From: Spirosoma endophyticum
GTDB lineage: Bacteria > Bacteroidota > Bacteroidia > Cytophagales > Spirosomataceae
Length of the DNA stretch: 64,000 nucleotides
Direction of reading: 5' to 3'
Assembly (NCBI RefSeq): GCF_900112365.1
Contig: NZ_FOLQ01000009.1
Span: forward strand, 124,001 to 188,000
Shown: one piece after another, positions 1-8,367 of the stretch
How the letters are laid out: each line of letters starts with the position of its first letter
How positions within the stretch are numbered: position 1 is the stretch's first letter
Position numbers and translations under genes: made by a program
Notes under the pieces: model-generated
Told to the model about the DNA's origin: nothing
Database searches by the model: none
Seen by the model: only the letters and a program-made list of their open reading frames with translations

Positions 1-1
1 T

Positions 2-39
2 AAAAAAAATAGTACGTATTCAGCAAGAACACGTACTAT
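2..39 (-). terminator. Intrinsic terminator of the acyl-CoA dehydrogenase gene
   Basis: Nine-base arms ATAGTACGT (9-17) and ACGTACTAT (31-39) form a hairpin. Read on the minus strand it is followed by a run of eight T (the A run at 2-9). It lies 36 bases beyond the stop codon of the minus-strand gene ending at 75, which is the classic layout of a rho-independent terminator. Confidence 0.85.
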
Positions 40-74
40 CGGTTTAGGAAAATTCGACTTTACCAAGAAAACCC

Positions 75-1244
75 CTAGCGAACCAGTTCTCGGGCTATTA
101 CTAATTTTTGTATTTCGGAAGTACCCTCATAAATCTGAGTGATTTTTGCATCGCGCATTAACCGCTCTACATGAAATTCTTTTACATAACCGTAACCGCC
201 GTGAATTTGGACAGCCTCGGTGGTGGTCCACATCGCTACATCTGAGGCAAATAATTTAGCCATAGCAGCCGCCTGGACGTAATCTTTGTGTTCATCTTTC
301 AGCCGTGCGGCCTTGTAGACAAGAAGTCGTGCGGCTTCTATTTTTGTTGCCATTTCAGCTAATTTAAACTGAATAGCCTGATGGTCAAATAGTTGCTTTC
401 CGAAAGCTTTGCGTTCCTGACTGTACTTTAGCGCTAATTCATAAGCCCCTGCTGCAATGCCCAATGCCTGAGCAGCAATACCAATCCGGCCGCCATTTAG
501 CGTTGACATGGCAAATTTGAAGCCAAAACCATCATCGCCAATACGATTTTCCTTAGGCACCTCTACGTCAGTAAAAAGTAAGGAGTGCGTGTCTGATGCA
601 CGTATCCCCATTTTATCTTCTTTTTTACCGACCACAAAACCCGGCGTTCCTTTCTCGATAATCAGGCAATTAATACCCCGGTGTTTTTTTTCGCGGTCGG
701 TTTGCGCAATGACTAAGCAAATCCCCGAAGTGTTTCCATTTGTAATCCAGTTTTTGGTGCCATTCACTAAATAATAATTGCCTTTATCTTCAGCAGTGGT
801 GCTCTGTGACGTAGCATCGGAACCTGCTTCGGGTTCTGACAGACAGAAGGCACCTATAGTTTCACCGGTGGCCAGACGGGTCAAATATTTCTTTTTTTGC
901 TCTTCGGTACCATATGCTTCCAGTCCATAGCATACCAGCGAATTGTTAACCGACATCACTACCGAGGCTGACGCATCAATTTTTGATATTTCTTCCATCG
1001 CCAATACATACGAGACGGCATCCATGCCACCACCGCCGTACTCCGGTGAAACCATCATACCTAAAAAGCCCAGCTCGCCCATCCGCTTGATTTGCTCGGT
1101 CGGAAACCGGGCTTCGTTATCACGTTCGACAATGCCCGGCAACAGTTCATTCTGAGCAAAATCGCGGGCGGCTTCCTGCACGGCAAGGTGCTCCTCCGAT
1201 AAGTTAAAATTTAAACTCTGTAATTCCAGTGCTGCCGATGCCAT
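75..1244 (-). CDS. Acyl-CoA dehydrogenase (short/branched-chain type)
   Basis: FAD-dependent alpha,beta-dehydrogenation of acyl-CoA in fatty-acid or branched-chain amino-acid breakdown; cytosolic. The 389 residues match the usual family length. N-terminal helical domain, then the middle beta domain with FCLSEPEAGSDA (about residue 133) and WITNG, then the C-terminal four-helix domain with QIHGGYGYVKE and IYEGTSEIQ. The glutamate in YEGTSEIQ sits where short-chain and isobutyryl/2-methylbutyryl enzymes carry the catalytic base. Start ATG is at 1244. The next minus-strand gene upstream encodes a MaoC hydratase, the following step of beta-oxidation, with about 87 bases between them, so joint transcription is possible. 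Exact acyl chain specificity cannot be read from sequence. Confidence 0.93.
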   Translation of the reverse strand: MASAALELQSLNFNLSEEHLAVQEAARDFAQNELLPGIVERDNEARFPTEQIKRMGELGFLGMMVSPEYGGGGMDAVSYVLAMEEISKIDASASVVMSVNNSLVCYGLEAYGTEEQKKKYLTRLATGETIGAFCLSEPEAGSDATSQSTTAEDKGNYYLVNGTKNWITNGNTSGICLVIAQTDREKKHRGINCLIIEKGTPGFVVGKKEDKMGIRASDTHSLLFTDVEVPKENRIGDDGFGFKFAMSTLNGGRIGIAAQALGIAAGAYELALKYSQERKAFGKQLFDHQAIQFKLAEMATKIEAARLLVYKAARLKDEHKDYVQAAAMAKLFASDVAMWTTTEAVQIHGGYGYVKEFHVERLMRDAKITQIYEGTSEIQKLVIARELVR

Positions 1245-1331
1245 CTGAATAGCGTTGTTTTAGTTAATAAAGATTGTTTGTTGAGAATGGGGTAAATATA
1301 AGAAGAAATAAGACGATGGTATGCGTGCATA

Positions 1332-1796
1332 CTATTCCTGTTCGGAGAGCAGCGTGATAAGTTCTGCTACGCAAACGGGTTTTGATTCGCCTTCGATGGC
1401 AAATATACATTCGATAAAAACCTTCGCAGTCGTTTCATTTTGCTGCTCGACTTGTTTTAATTGTGCTTGCATACGCAGTCGACTGCCAACCGGGACTGCG
1501 CTTGTGAATCGAATTTTATTGGCTCCGTAATTGATACCCATTTTGATTGACTCAATCCGGTAAAGTTCGGCCATCAGTTTTGGGGCCAGTGAAAGTGTCA
1601 GGAAGCCATGAGCTATAGTTGTTTTGTAGGGCGATTCGCGGGCGGCTCGTTCAGGATCGGTATGAATCCATTGATAATCGCCGGTAGCTTCGGCAAATAG
1701 ATTGACCATCTCCTGGGTGATTGTTACGTAGTCTGTTTCGCCAAGCGATTGCCCAATATGGATCGAAAACGCAGCCAGATTCGTGAAGGTGAGCAT
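1332..1796 (-). CDS. MaoC-like (R)-specific enoyl-CoA hydratase
   Basis: Predicted hot-dog-fold hydratase of 154 residues acting on 2-enoyl-CoA. The hydratase-2 motif is visible as YQWIHTDPERA followed by IAHGFLTLSL; the D and H of this segment are the family's catalytic pair. The frame stays open further upstream to 1826, but the ATG at 1796 (MLTFTNLAAF) is preferred: it fits the family N-terminus and leaves a 31-base gap to the divergent hydrolase gene instead of running up against it. It lies upstream of the acyl-CoA dehydrogenase on the same strand, consistent with a small fatty-acyl catabolic unit. The physiological substrate is unknown. Confidence 0.85.
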   Translation of the reverse strand: MLTFTNLAAFSIHIGQSLGETDYVTITQEMVNLFAEATGDYQWIHTDPERAARESPYKTTIAHGFLTLSLAPKLMAELYRIESIKMGINYGANKIRFTSAVPVGSRLRMQAQLKQVEQQNETTAKVFIECIFAIEGESKPVCVAELITLLSEQE

Positions 1797-1827
1797 TGGT
1801 GTTTGGGTTTTATGCAACTTTGTCAAT

Positions 1828-2634
1828 ATGACTGGGGCTACTACGTATAATTTTTTGTTTGAAGGGAATCGCCTGGCCTATCGCAAATATGGTACTGGTA
1901 CGTCAATGCTGCTGGCATTTCATGGGTTTGGACAGAGTAGCCTGGCCTATAAATCCTTTAATACGCTGGCTGGTAGTCAGTTCACGGTCTTTACCATTGA
2001 TTTATTCTTTCATGGGAATAGTCAGTATGTCAGCCGTAAGCTTCTAACCAAAAGTGAATGGCAAAGGTTAATAGGCGCTTTTTTACAAGATCAGAACATC
2101 CATCGTTTTTCGCTGATAGGCTTCAGTTTGGGGGGACGATTCACGCTGGCAACTGTCGAAGCTTTTGCCGATAGATTGGATCAACTCATTTTGATTGCGC
2201 CAGATGGTATCACCCTCAATGGCTGGTACAGTTTAGCAACAAATTCCGGTGTCGGCCGCTGGCTGTTTCGGTATTTGCTACGTCATTTACCCATGCTCAC
2301 TGCCATTGGACACACCATGACACAACTCGGTCTGTTGAATCGAACCGTTATGCGATTTGCCGAAATATCGCTCGGTACATCTGAACAGCGCGATCTGGTC
2401 TATCGAAGTTGGACGCAGTTTCGATTAATTCATCCCGACCTAAAGACTAGTAGTATATTGCTCAATACATATCCTGTGCGGGTGCGTTTCTTCACGGGGG
2501 CCTTCGATCGGCTTGTGCCAGGTACGTATATTTCTCCGCTAACGAAACGGCTTCGGCACTATGAGCTTACTATTTTCAAAACGGGGCACAATCATCTGAT
2601 TGAGTTGACTGCTGAAAAACTGAGCCAGAAATAA
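1828..2634 (+). CDS. Alpha/beta hydrolase
   Basis: Predicted alpha/beta-hydrolase-fold enzyme of 268 residues, no signal peptide. Oxyanion-hole motif HGFGQSS, nucleophile elbow GFSLGGR (Ser), acid in GAFDRLVP (Asp) and a C-terminal TGHNHLIE (His) give a complete catalytic triad. The ATG at 1828 (MTGATTYNF) is chosen; an ATG at 1783 would overlap the divergent MaoC gene. CAACTTTG at 1815-1822, one base off the Bacteroidota minus-7 box TAnnTTTG, lies just upstream of the start. Divergent from the MaoC gene and convergent with the VTT-protein gene. Substrate cannot be assigned. Confidence 0.82.
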   Translation: MTGATTYNFLFEGNRLAYRKYGTGTSMLLAFHGFGQSSLAYKSFNTLAGSQFTVFTIDLFFHGNSQYVSRKLLTKSEWQRLIGAFLQDQNIHRFSLIGFSLGGRFTLATVEAFADRLDQLILIAPDGITLNGWYSLATNSGVGRWLFRYLLRHLPMLTAIGHTMTQLGLLNRTVMRFAEISLGTSEQRDLVYRSWTQFRLIHPDLKTSSILLNTYPVRVRFFTGAFDRLVPGTYISPLTKRLRHYELTIFKTGHNHLIELTAEKLSQK

Positions 2635-2662
2635 TTTTTATGGCTAACCGATATGGTCGACA

Positions 2663-3334
2663 TTACTTTAATGATCGCTGTATGACCTGCCATAGTCCCG
2701 CAATAGAAACAACAATCAAACCGATAATAACGATTTGAGTCCAGGCGCTTTGGTTAGGATTTTCTAAAAGCGTCTTGATTTCGCGTGCTTCGTGGCCCGA
2801 CCATATAGCTAGTAATGTGCGTGGCGTCATCCCCAGAAATCCACCCAGCAAAATATTTTTCAGTTTCGCGCCCGATAGCGCGAACATCAAATTTGTTAAG
2901 CCAAATGGAAGAATAGGGGAGAGCTTGGCAAAGAAAATAACTTCCAATTCGTTATTCAAAATGCGATCCAGCACCGATTGAGCTTTGGGATTTCGGCGAA
3001 GGAAAGCAAGAAACCGGTCATGATCGAGCCAGTGAACGATAAGGTTAATGAATAATATACCGCCAAAATTGATTACGAAAAGAGGCAATACAGCCTGCCA
3101 GCCCAGAAAGTAGCCAAATATAAGGGCCAGCATTGTTGGGGGCGTCAACCCTGCCGACGTAATGGCACAGCAGAGCGTAATGATCGCCCACTGCCAACCG
3201 GTAAAACTGGCGATTTGAGCTTCGTGAACGACAGCGAAGTAGGTCAGAAACGACGTAAAGGCAATGGGCGTCACCGATAAGATAACACCTGCAATGGCGG
3301 GGCCGGTAAGAGTTTTAGGAATAGATAACTTCAC
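2663..3334 (-). CDS. TVP38/TMEM64 (VTT-domain) inner-membrane protein
   Basis: Polytopic membrane protein of 223 residues with about five to six hydrophobic segments. The central part has the VTT/DedA-like arrangement: a re-entrant hydrophobic stretch with TPPTMLALIFGYFLGW, then FFAKLSPILPFGLTNLMFALSG and LGMTPRTLLAIWSGHEA, where proline- and glycine-rich turns are typical. Family members are linked to lipid scrambling or transport, but no specific role can be given. Convergent with the alpha/beta hydrolase (28 bases between stops) and divergent from the trans-sulfuration enzyme. Confidence 0.8.
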   Translation of the reverse strand: MKLSIPKTLTGPAIAGVILSVTPIAFTSFLTYFAVVHEAQIASFTGWQWAIITLCCAITSAGLTPPTMLALIFGYFLGWQAVLPLFVINFGGILFINLIVHWLDHDRFLAFLRRNPKAQSVLDRILNNELEVIFFAKLSPILPFGLTNLMFALSGAKLKNILLGGFLGMTPRTLLAIWSGHEAREIKTLLENPNQSAWTQIVIIGLIVVSIAGLWQVIQRSLK

Positions 3335-3422
3335 AGTATATCAAACGGGTAAATGGCGGCTGTGGTTTTAGGCAAGCCGTTCAAGTGCCTGTGCGACGTT
3401 AGATTCTTCGCTACCTTTGAGT

Positions 3423-4562
3423 ATGAAATTCGGAACAAAAGCCATCCATGCCGGTATTGAGCCGGACCCCACAACGGGCGCCATTATGACGCCTATCTAT
3501 CAAACGTCAACCTACGTGCAGGAGTCGCCGGGTAAGCACAAGGGCTACGAGTATGCTCGAACGCAGAATCCAACACGTACCGTCCTGCAAAACAACCTCG
3601 CAGCGCTCGAAAACGGGAAACACGGGATTTGTTATTCGTCGGGCTTAGGCGCAACAGACGCGATTCTGAAACTGTTCAAACCGGGCGATGAAATAATTGC
3701 CAGCAACGACCTTTACGGCGGTACGTATCGAATTATGGTGCGTGTGTTTCAGGAATTTGGTCTAAAATTTACGTTTGTCGATTTATCGAACCCGGTTAAT
3801 CTGGAATCGTTGATCACACCGGCCACAAAAATGGTCTGGATTGAAACGCCGACGAATCCACTGCTACGTTTGGTGGATATCGAGGCCATTGCCGCCATTA
3901 CGAAACCGCACAACATTCAGCTTGTTGTCGATAATACATTTGCGTCACCTTATCTGCAAAATCCACTCGACCTTGGCGCTGATATTGTTATGCATTCGGT
4001 CACAAAATACCTCGGTGGTCACTCTGATACCGTTATGGGGGCCATTATCCTGAACGACGATGAAACCGCGCAACGGCTGGCATTTATCCAGAACGCTTGC
4101 GGGGCCGTTCCAGGACCGCAAGACTGCTTTCTGGTGCTACGTGGTATTAAAACCCTGCATATCAGGATGCAGCGCCACTGCGAGAATGCGATCAAGGTCG
4201 CTCAGTATCTGCAACAGCACCCTAAAGTGAGTAAAGTCTACTATCCGGGCCTGGAATCACATCCGGGTCATGAGCTGGCCAAAAAGCAAATGCGGAGCTT
4301 TGGCGGTATGTTGTCATTTGAGTTGAAAGGTGATTCGATGCCCGAAGCGGTTCACGTAATGGAAAGTTTTAACGTGTTCTCTTTGGCCGAATCATTGGGG
4401 GGTGTTGAGTCACTGTGTACGCACCCCGCCAGCATGACCCATGCCAGCATTCCGAAAGAAGAGCGTCTGAAAAATGGTCTGAAAGATACCCTCATCCGGC
4501 TCAGCGTTGGTATTGAGGACATTGAGGATTTGATTCAGGATCTGGAGCAGGCGATAAATTAA
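3423..4562 (+). CDS. Cystathionine gamma-synthase/lyase family PLP enzyme
   Basis: PLP-dependent trans-sulfuration enzyme (Cys/Met metabolism family) of 379 residues. SVTKYLGGHSD carries the Schiff-base lysine (about K195); VVDNTF (about D170) holds the pyridinium-binding aspartate; YSSGLGAT binds the cofactor phosphate; YARTQNPTR is the substrate-side tyrosine/arginine segment. The family includes cystathionine gamma-synthase, gamma-lyase and homocysteine/methionine-related lyases, and sequence alone does not separate them here. The start ATG at 3423 is chosen because MKFGTKAIHAG is the usual N-terminus. An inverted repeat (4563-4651) begins directly after the stop codon. Confidence 0.9.
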   Translation: MKFGTKAIHAGIEPDPTTGAIMTPIYQTSTYVQESPGKHKGYEYARTQNPTRTVLQNNLAALENGKHGICYSSGLGATDAILKLFKPGDEIIASNDLYGGTYRIMVRVFQEFGLKFTFVDLSNPVNLESLITPATKMVWIETPTNPLLRLVDIEAIAAITKPHNIQLVVDNTFASPYLQNPLDLGADIVMHSVTKYLGGHSDTVMGAIILNDDETAQRLAFIQNACGAVPGPQDCFLVLRGIKTLHIRMQRHCENAIKVAQYLQQHPKVSKVYYPGLESHPGHELAKKQMRSFGGMLSFELKGDSMPEAVHVMESFNVFSLAESLGGVESLCTHPASMTHASIPKEERLKNGLKDTLIRLSVGIEDIEDLIQDLEQAIN

Positions 4563-4651
4563 TCTGAACCGGGATTTAAATGATTAATACGATTAGGCTT
4601 CCAAGAGTGAAAACAACAAAATCACATTAATCATTTAAATCCCGATTCAGA
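4563..4651. repeat. Long imperfect palindrome, copy 1 of a dispersed intergenic element
   Basis: Arms of 32 bases at 4563-4594 and 4620-4651 match at 29 of 32 positions around a 25-base loop. The outer word TCTGAACCGGGATTTAAATG recurs in the palindrome at 8368-8508, so this is a repeat family and not a one-off terminator. It fills the gap between the convergent trans-sulfuration enzyme and TonB receptor genes and could end transcription from both sides, although there is no clean T run. Confidence 0.75.
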
Positions 4652-4662
4652 CAATCTGATAA

Positions 4663-7044
4663 TTAAAACCTTATGCGAATCCCCGCCAGAAAATTCCGTC
4701 CGGCTTGTGGATAATAGCCATTATCGGCTGCGACTTTCCCTTCAGAAATATAAGCGTAGGTATAGCCATTCGATTCGTAAAGCTCATTCAGTACGTTATT
4801 GAAGAGCAGCGTAAAGACAATTTCCTGTGCGAACTTGGGCTTGAGGCTGTAAATCAGCCGAATGTCATTAGTGAAATACGAATTCAGTTTGCGGCTTTCG
4901 TTCGACGTATTGTCCAGATATTGCTTGCCAACGTATTTGGAGAGTAACCCCAGCTCCAGCCCTTTGGCGGGTGTAAACAGCAACTGCGATCCGGCAATCA
5001 CATTCGGTGAGAACGAAATATCCGTTTGATTGTACTGTCGGCTCTCCTGCTGACCGTTGTCGAAGTTGTCCAGATATTCCGTAAAATTCTTGATCTTGTT
5101 CTGGCTGAAGGTAGCGTTTACGTTCCAGCGAAGCGATTTGGCTAGCCGTGCACCAGCCTCCAACTCCAGCCCCGCCCGATAACTGTTTGGTACGTTTACC
5201 CGATTAGCCGCACCTACGTCATTCAGTTGACCCGACAATACCAGTTGGTTCCGGTAATTCATGAAGTAAGCGTTGGCCGTAAACGCCAGTTTCTCTGTCT
5301 GAATTTTATACCCTGCTTCGTAATCGATTAACTTCTCGGCTTTGGGACGACTTTCGGGCGTTGACTGTGTGTAGTCGTTGCGGTTTGGCTCCCGCTGACC
5401 TACCCCCACAGAGGCATAGACCGTACTGCGGTCGTTGATTGTGTATGTCAGCCCTGCTTTCGGATTGAAAAATGTCAGTTTCGCGTCCTGCTGAACGTTT
5501 TGCAACTGGCTGTTGAATCCTAAAAATGAATAGTCGATCGTTCGAATCTGGGCATCAACAAAACCATTTAAGCCCTGCGTAAACTGGTAAAACGCTTTTG
5601 CATATAGATTGAAATCTCGTTTCGTGGCGTTGTCTTCATAATACCGGTCTCGGATATTCGCGTTGCCAGAAACTCTTGCCCAGATAATTTCGCCGTAGTG
5701 AGCGCCCGTATACTGATTCCAACCGCCACCAATATTGGCCGTCAGCTTGCCAAAGCTGTTGTAGTCGAACGAAAAAACGCCCCCGTAAAAATCATTGTCC
5801 AGCCACAACCGCCGAACCAGATCCGTTTTCGTGATCATAGAATCACCGATGACGACATTGGGCAAACCGTATTTACTGAAGTTATCGGCCGGTTTAAACT
5901 CCTCATAATACCCTTTGCCTTTTGTATAAAAGAATGACACGTTAGCACGCCAGTTTTTACTGAGTTCATGCGATGTAATTAACTGATAATTATCCTGCTG
6001 GTAGTTATCCGTCTGATTATCATACGTAAACGAGTTGTATGTGCGGTTGGTCTTTAGCAGATTTTCCGGTACGCCATTCCAGGCCTGATACGTTTGCTCC
6101 TGACCCGAAAATATGTTTAGCCGGAAAAAACTCTTTTTCGTGTAGTAGCCACCAGAGATATAAAAAGACTTTAGGTCAGAGAACGCGCGGTCAATGTAGC
6201 CATCGGAATGGATTTTTGAGAGTCGGGCGTCCAGCACGAAATGATTATTGAGTAGACCCGTACCGACTAATACGTTCACTTTGCGGGTTCCAAATGAGCC
6301 TGCCGATACGTTCGTTTCGGCATAAGGCTTCTCTTCCAGCTTATTGGTCTGAATATTAACCGACGCCCCAAAAGCGCCAGCTCCGTTGGTCGATGTACCG
6401 ACACCGCGTTGAATCTGAACCGTACTGACTGAAGACGCAAAATCGGGCATATTCACAAAAAACGTCCCCTGCGACTCGGCATCGTTATACGGAATTCCGT
6501 TGAGCGTGACGTTCACCCTCGTTGCATCCGACCCGCGAATACGAATACCGGTGTATCCCACGCCCGCACCCGCATCGGATGTTGTGACGATCGAGGGGGT
6601 GAAGTTGAGCAACTGCGGAATGTCCTGACCCAGATTGAGTTTGTTCAGCTCCCGGCGCGTCACATCGGTGTACGCAATCGCCGACTTTTGATTGGCGCGT
6701 GTGGCACTCACAACAACCTCATCAACCGCAATGGCCGCTTTTTGTAACGTAACAGTTATGTTCGTATTCTGCGTCAGGTCGAGCGTTTGCGTCTGGGTCT
6801 CAAAGCCTAGTAGCGAAACATGTATTGATAATTGGCCGGTCTTTAGGTTTGTAAGCTGAAAGACTCCGTTAGCATCGGTGAAAGTACCTTTGTAAGTACC
6901 TTCGATGGTAATGGCCGCGCCGGGCAACGTACCGCCGTCAGCCTCGCTAACTTTTCCCGTAATGGCGAATTGAGCCCACGCGGGCAGATTTGACAGCCAA
7001 AATAAGGCTACAAGCAAAATAAGATAAGTCGTCGTTTTTTTCAT
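4663..7044 (-). CDS. TonB-dependent receptor, probably for thiamin or a thiamin precursor
   Basis: Outer-membrane active transporter of 793 residues. Signal peptide at 1-24 ending in AWA, then a carboxypeptidase-regulatory-like domain (about 27-110: ITGKVSEADGGTLPGAAITI ... VTLQKA), a plug domain (about 115-235, GIRIRGSDATRVNVTLNGI) and a 22-strand barrel ending in the C-terminal phenylalanine (RIRF) expected of BamA substrates. The strongest functional clue is the TPP riboswitch in its own leader (7134-7208, same strand), which ties expression to thiamin pyrophosphate. Thiamin-regulated outer-membrane receptors are known in Bacteroidota; the substrate assignment here is inference from that regulation. 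No other thiamin gene is adjacent, so it appears to be a single-gene unit. Confidence 0.9.
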   Translation of the reverse strand: MKKTTTYLILLVALFWLSNLPAWAQFAITGKVSEADGGTLPGAAITIEGTYKGTFTDANGVFQLTNLKTGQLSIHVSLLGFETQTQTLDLTQNTNITVTLQKAAIAVDEVVVSATRANQKSAIAYTDVTRRELNKLNLGQDIPQLLNFTPSIVTTSDAGAGVGYTGIRIRGSDATRVNVTLNGIPYNDAESQGTFFVNMPDFASSVSTVQIQRGVGTSTNGAGAFGASVNIQTNKLEEKPYAETNVSAGSFGTRKVNVLVGTGLLNNHFVLDARLSKIHSDGYIDRAFSDLKSFYISGGYYTKKSFFRLNIFSGQEQTYQAWNGVPENLLKTNRTYNSFTYDNQTDNYQQDNYQLITSHELSKNWRANVSFFYTKGKGYYEEFKPADNFSKYGLPNVVIGDSMITKTDLVRRLWLDNDFYGGVFSFDYNSFGKLTANIGGGWNQYTGAHYGEIIWARVSGNANIRDRYYEDNATKRDFNLYAKAFYQFTQGLNGFVDAQIRTIDYSFLGFNSQLQNVQQDAKLTFFNPKAGLTYTINDRSTVYASVGVGQREPNRNDYTQSTPESRPKAEKLIDYEAGYKIQTEKLAFTANAYFMNYRNQLVLSGQLNDVGAANRVNVPNSYRAGLELEAGARLAKSLRWNVNATFSQNKIKNFTEYLDNFDNGQQESRQYNQTDISFSPNVIAGSQLLFTPAKGLELGLLSKYVGKQYLDNTSNESRKLNSYFTNDIRLIYSLKPKFAQEIVFTLLFNNVLNELYESNGYTYAYISEGKVAADNGYYPQAGRNFLAGIRIRF

Positions 7045-7133
7045 GACGAAAAAATAGACGATAGGCTAGGGGCCGGACCTATCTTTGGTTAGAGATGATT
7101 TTTGGCAACTACTCACGAACCTAATTCGTGAAT

Positions 7134-7208
7134 ACATTTCCCTTAGCAGCATTACCCGCCCAGGTTCAATGGGTATAATCTCAGCCCGTTATATTGGGGC
7201 ACCCCTTA
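7134..7208 (-). ncRNA. TPP riboswitch (THI box) aptamer
   Basis: Reading the minus strand from 7208, the sequence shows the P1/P3 side GGGGTGCCCC, then GGGCTGAGATTATACCC, then TTGAACCTG, GGGTAATGCTGC and TAAGGGAA. These are the conserved THI-box blocks in the right order (CUGAGA, then ACCUG, then GGGUAAUGC.. and AAGGGAA). It lies in the leader of the TonB receptor that starts at 7044, leaving about 90 bases for an expression platform. TPP binding is expected to reduce expression of the receptor. Confidence 0.93.
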
Positions 7209-7224
7209 ATAAGATTAGCGGGAG

Positions 7225-7252
7225 CAAAGTTAACTCAATTTTAACAAAACAA
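7225..7252 (-). promoter_or_regulatory. Promoter of the riboswitch-controlled TonB receptor
   Basis: On the minus strand TAACTTTG (7225-7232) is an exact TAnnTTTG minus-7 box, preceded by a TTG near 7250-7252 about 17 bases further upstream. The predicted transcript start, near 7219, lies just ahead of the TPP aptamer. The minus-33 spacing is slightly short. Confidence 0.6.
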
Positions 7253-7300
7253 GACGTCAAATCGGGCGTTACTTATTTCAGGAGCATTTTTACAGTACGC

Positions 7301-7528
7301 ATGAATGAGTTTGATTTAGTTGTGTTACAGGAAGACGTAGCCGACGGTCGCTTAAAAGCAGGCGACGTTGGCATTATTCTAACCGTCTATAATGAAGGGA
7401 AAGCCTTCGAGGTCGAGTTTGTTACATTGACTGGCGAAGCTGTTGCGGTAGAAACGTTATTACCGCACCAGATTCGGGATGTACGGGCTTCCGAAATGTT
7501 GGCTGTACGGGATATGGCCATAGATTAA
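7301..7528 (+). CDS. DUF4926 domain protein
   Basis: Small soluble protein of 75 residues that resembles the DUF4926 family: MNEFDLVVLQEDVADGRLK, then AGDVGIILTVYNEGKAFEVEF and a final strand leading to LLPHQIRDV. The family is a small beta fold of unknown function. The reading frame extends upstream to 7085, but that part lies opposite the TPP riboswitch and its promoter and shows no protein-like features, so the ATG at 7301 is chosen. No partner gene of the kind often found beside DUF4926 is next to it. Confidence 0.72.
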   Translation: MNEFDLVVLQEDVADGRLKAGDVGIILTVYNEGKAFEVEFVTLTGEAVAVETLLPHQIRDVRASEMLAVRDMAID

Positions 7529-7583
7529 GGAACTGATTCGTAAACTTTTGAGGGTTACGCTTTTCCGTAATGGTAAATATTCC

Positions 7584-7591
7584 TAATTTTG
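7584..7591 (+). promoter_or_regulatory. Minus-7 promoter box TAATTTTG
   Basis: Exact TAnnTTTG match 19 bases before the ATG of the TPR protein at 7611. The upstream element is poor (TTTTC around 7561). It would give a very short leader. Confidence 0.5.
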
Positions 7592-7610
7592 CAATCCAAA
7601 TTGCAAAAGC

Positions 7611-8306
7611 ATGAGCAAGAAGAATCCCGGCCTGGACTTTTTAGAAGACCCGGACGCATTAGAAGGAAGGTTGGAGGATGTTGGTGATTATTTCCAGCAA
7701 AACAAAAATATTGTACTTGGTATACTCGGTGGCATCATGCTACTGGTTGTTGGCTTCTTTGGCTATCGATACTACGTAGGTACACAGGACGAAACCGCTC
7801 AGGTTGAGCTGTTCCCTTCTGTTTATCAGATCGAAGCCGATTCGCTAAAAAAAGCCCTCAGTGGTGATGGCCGAAACCCAGGTTTGTTGGCGGTCGCTGA
7901 TAATTATGGGTCAACGCCGGCCGGTGATCTGGCCGAGTTTTATGCCGGTATCGGTTTGCTGAAAGAAGGTAAATACGACGACGCCATCGAGCGTCTGAAG
8001 AGTTTCAGCTCGTCTGACTTACTGGTTCAGGCGCGTGCTTATGCGCTTATCGGCGATGCCTACATGGAGAAAAAGAGCTTCGACGAAGCGGCTGATTACT
8101 ACCGTAAGGCGGCTGACTACAAGCCGAATAAATTTTTTACGCCTGGTTATTTGCTGAAATTAGCCATTGCTCAGGAGCAGGCTAAGCAAAACGATAAGGC
8201 TATCGAAACCTATAACAGCATCATTATTACGTACGCTCAATCCGCCGAAGCCGCTAGTGCCAAAAAGTATAAATCCTTACTTGAGGCAACCGTCGGTGAG
8301 TCGTAA
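7611..8306 (+). CDS. Membrane-anchored TPR protein, YfgM/SecYEG-ancillary-like
   Basis: 231 residues: a cytoplasmic N-terminus of about 33 residues, one transmembrane segment (about 34-53, IVLGILGGIMLLVVGFFGYR), then a periplasmic helical region with tetratricopeptide-like repeats (about 100-225; QARAYALIGDAYMEKKSFDEA, KLAIAQEQAKQNDKAIETY). The architecture is that of the YfgM family, which assists SecYEG-exported proteins in Proteobacteria; a similar role here is inferred. A strong terminator follows at 8333. Confidence 0.78.
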   Translation: MSKKNPGLDFLEDPDALEGRLEDVGDYFQQNKNIVLGILGGIMLLVVGFFGYRYYVGTQDETAQVELFPSVYQIEADSLKKALSGDGRNPGLLAVADNYGSTPAGDLAEFYAGIGLLKEGKYDDAIERLKSFSSSDLLVQARAYALIGDAYMEKKSFDEAADYYRKAADYKPNKFFTPGYLLKLAIAQEQAKQNDKAIETYNSIIITYAQSAEAASAKKYKSLLEATVGES

Positions 8307-8332
8307 GCGTACTGGAATACTTCAATACTGCA

Positions 8333-8367
8333 AAGGACAAAGCCGAACCGGTTTTGTCCTTTTTTTG
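8333..8367 (+). terminator. Intrinsic terminator after the TPR protein
   Basis: AAAGGACAAA pairs with TTTGTCCTTT around a GC-rich CCG/CGG inner stem and runs into a seven-T tract. It lies about 25 bases after the stop codon at 8306 and separates this gene from ribH. Confidence 0.8.

Noticed and set aside
3412..3419. TACCTTTG box directly before the trans-sulfuration enzyme ATG
   Set aside because: It matches TAnnTTTG exactly but would place the transcript start inside the start codon at 3423, and no minus-33 element is seen; a leaderless message is possible but unsupported.
7080..7087. TATCTTTG on the plus strand as a promoter for the DUF4926 gene
   Set aside because: No TTTG at the right distance upstream and more than 200 bases from the gene; it lies in the TonB receptor leader on the other strand.
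7085..7300. N-terminal extension of the DUF4926 gene
   Set aside because: The open frame continues upstream but lies opposite the TPP aptamer and its promoter and has no protein-like composition; the ATG at 7301 matches the domain start.
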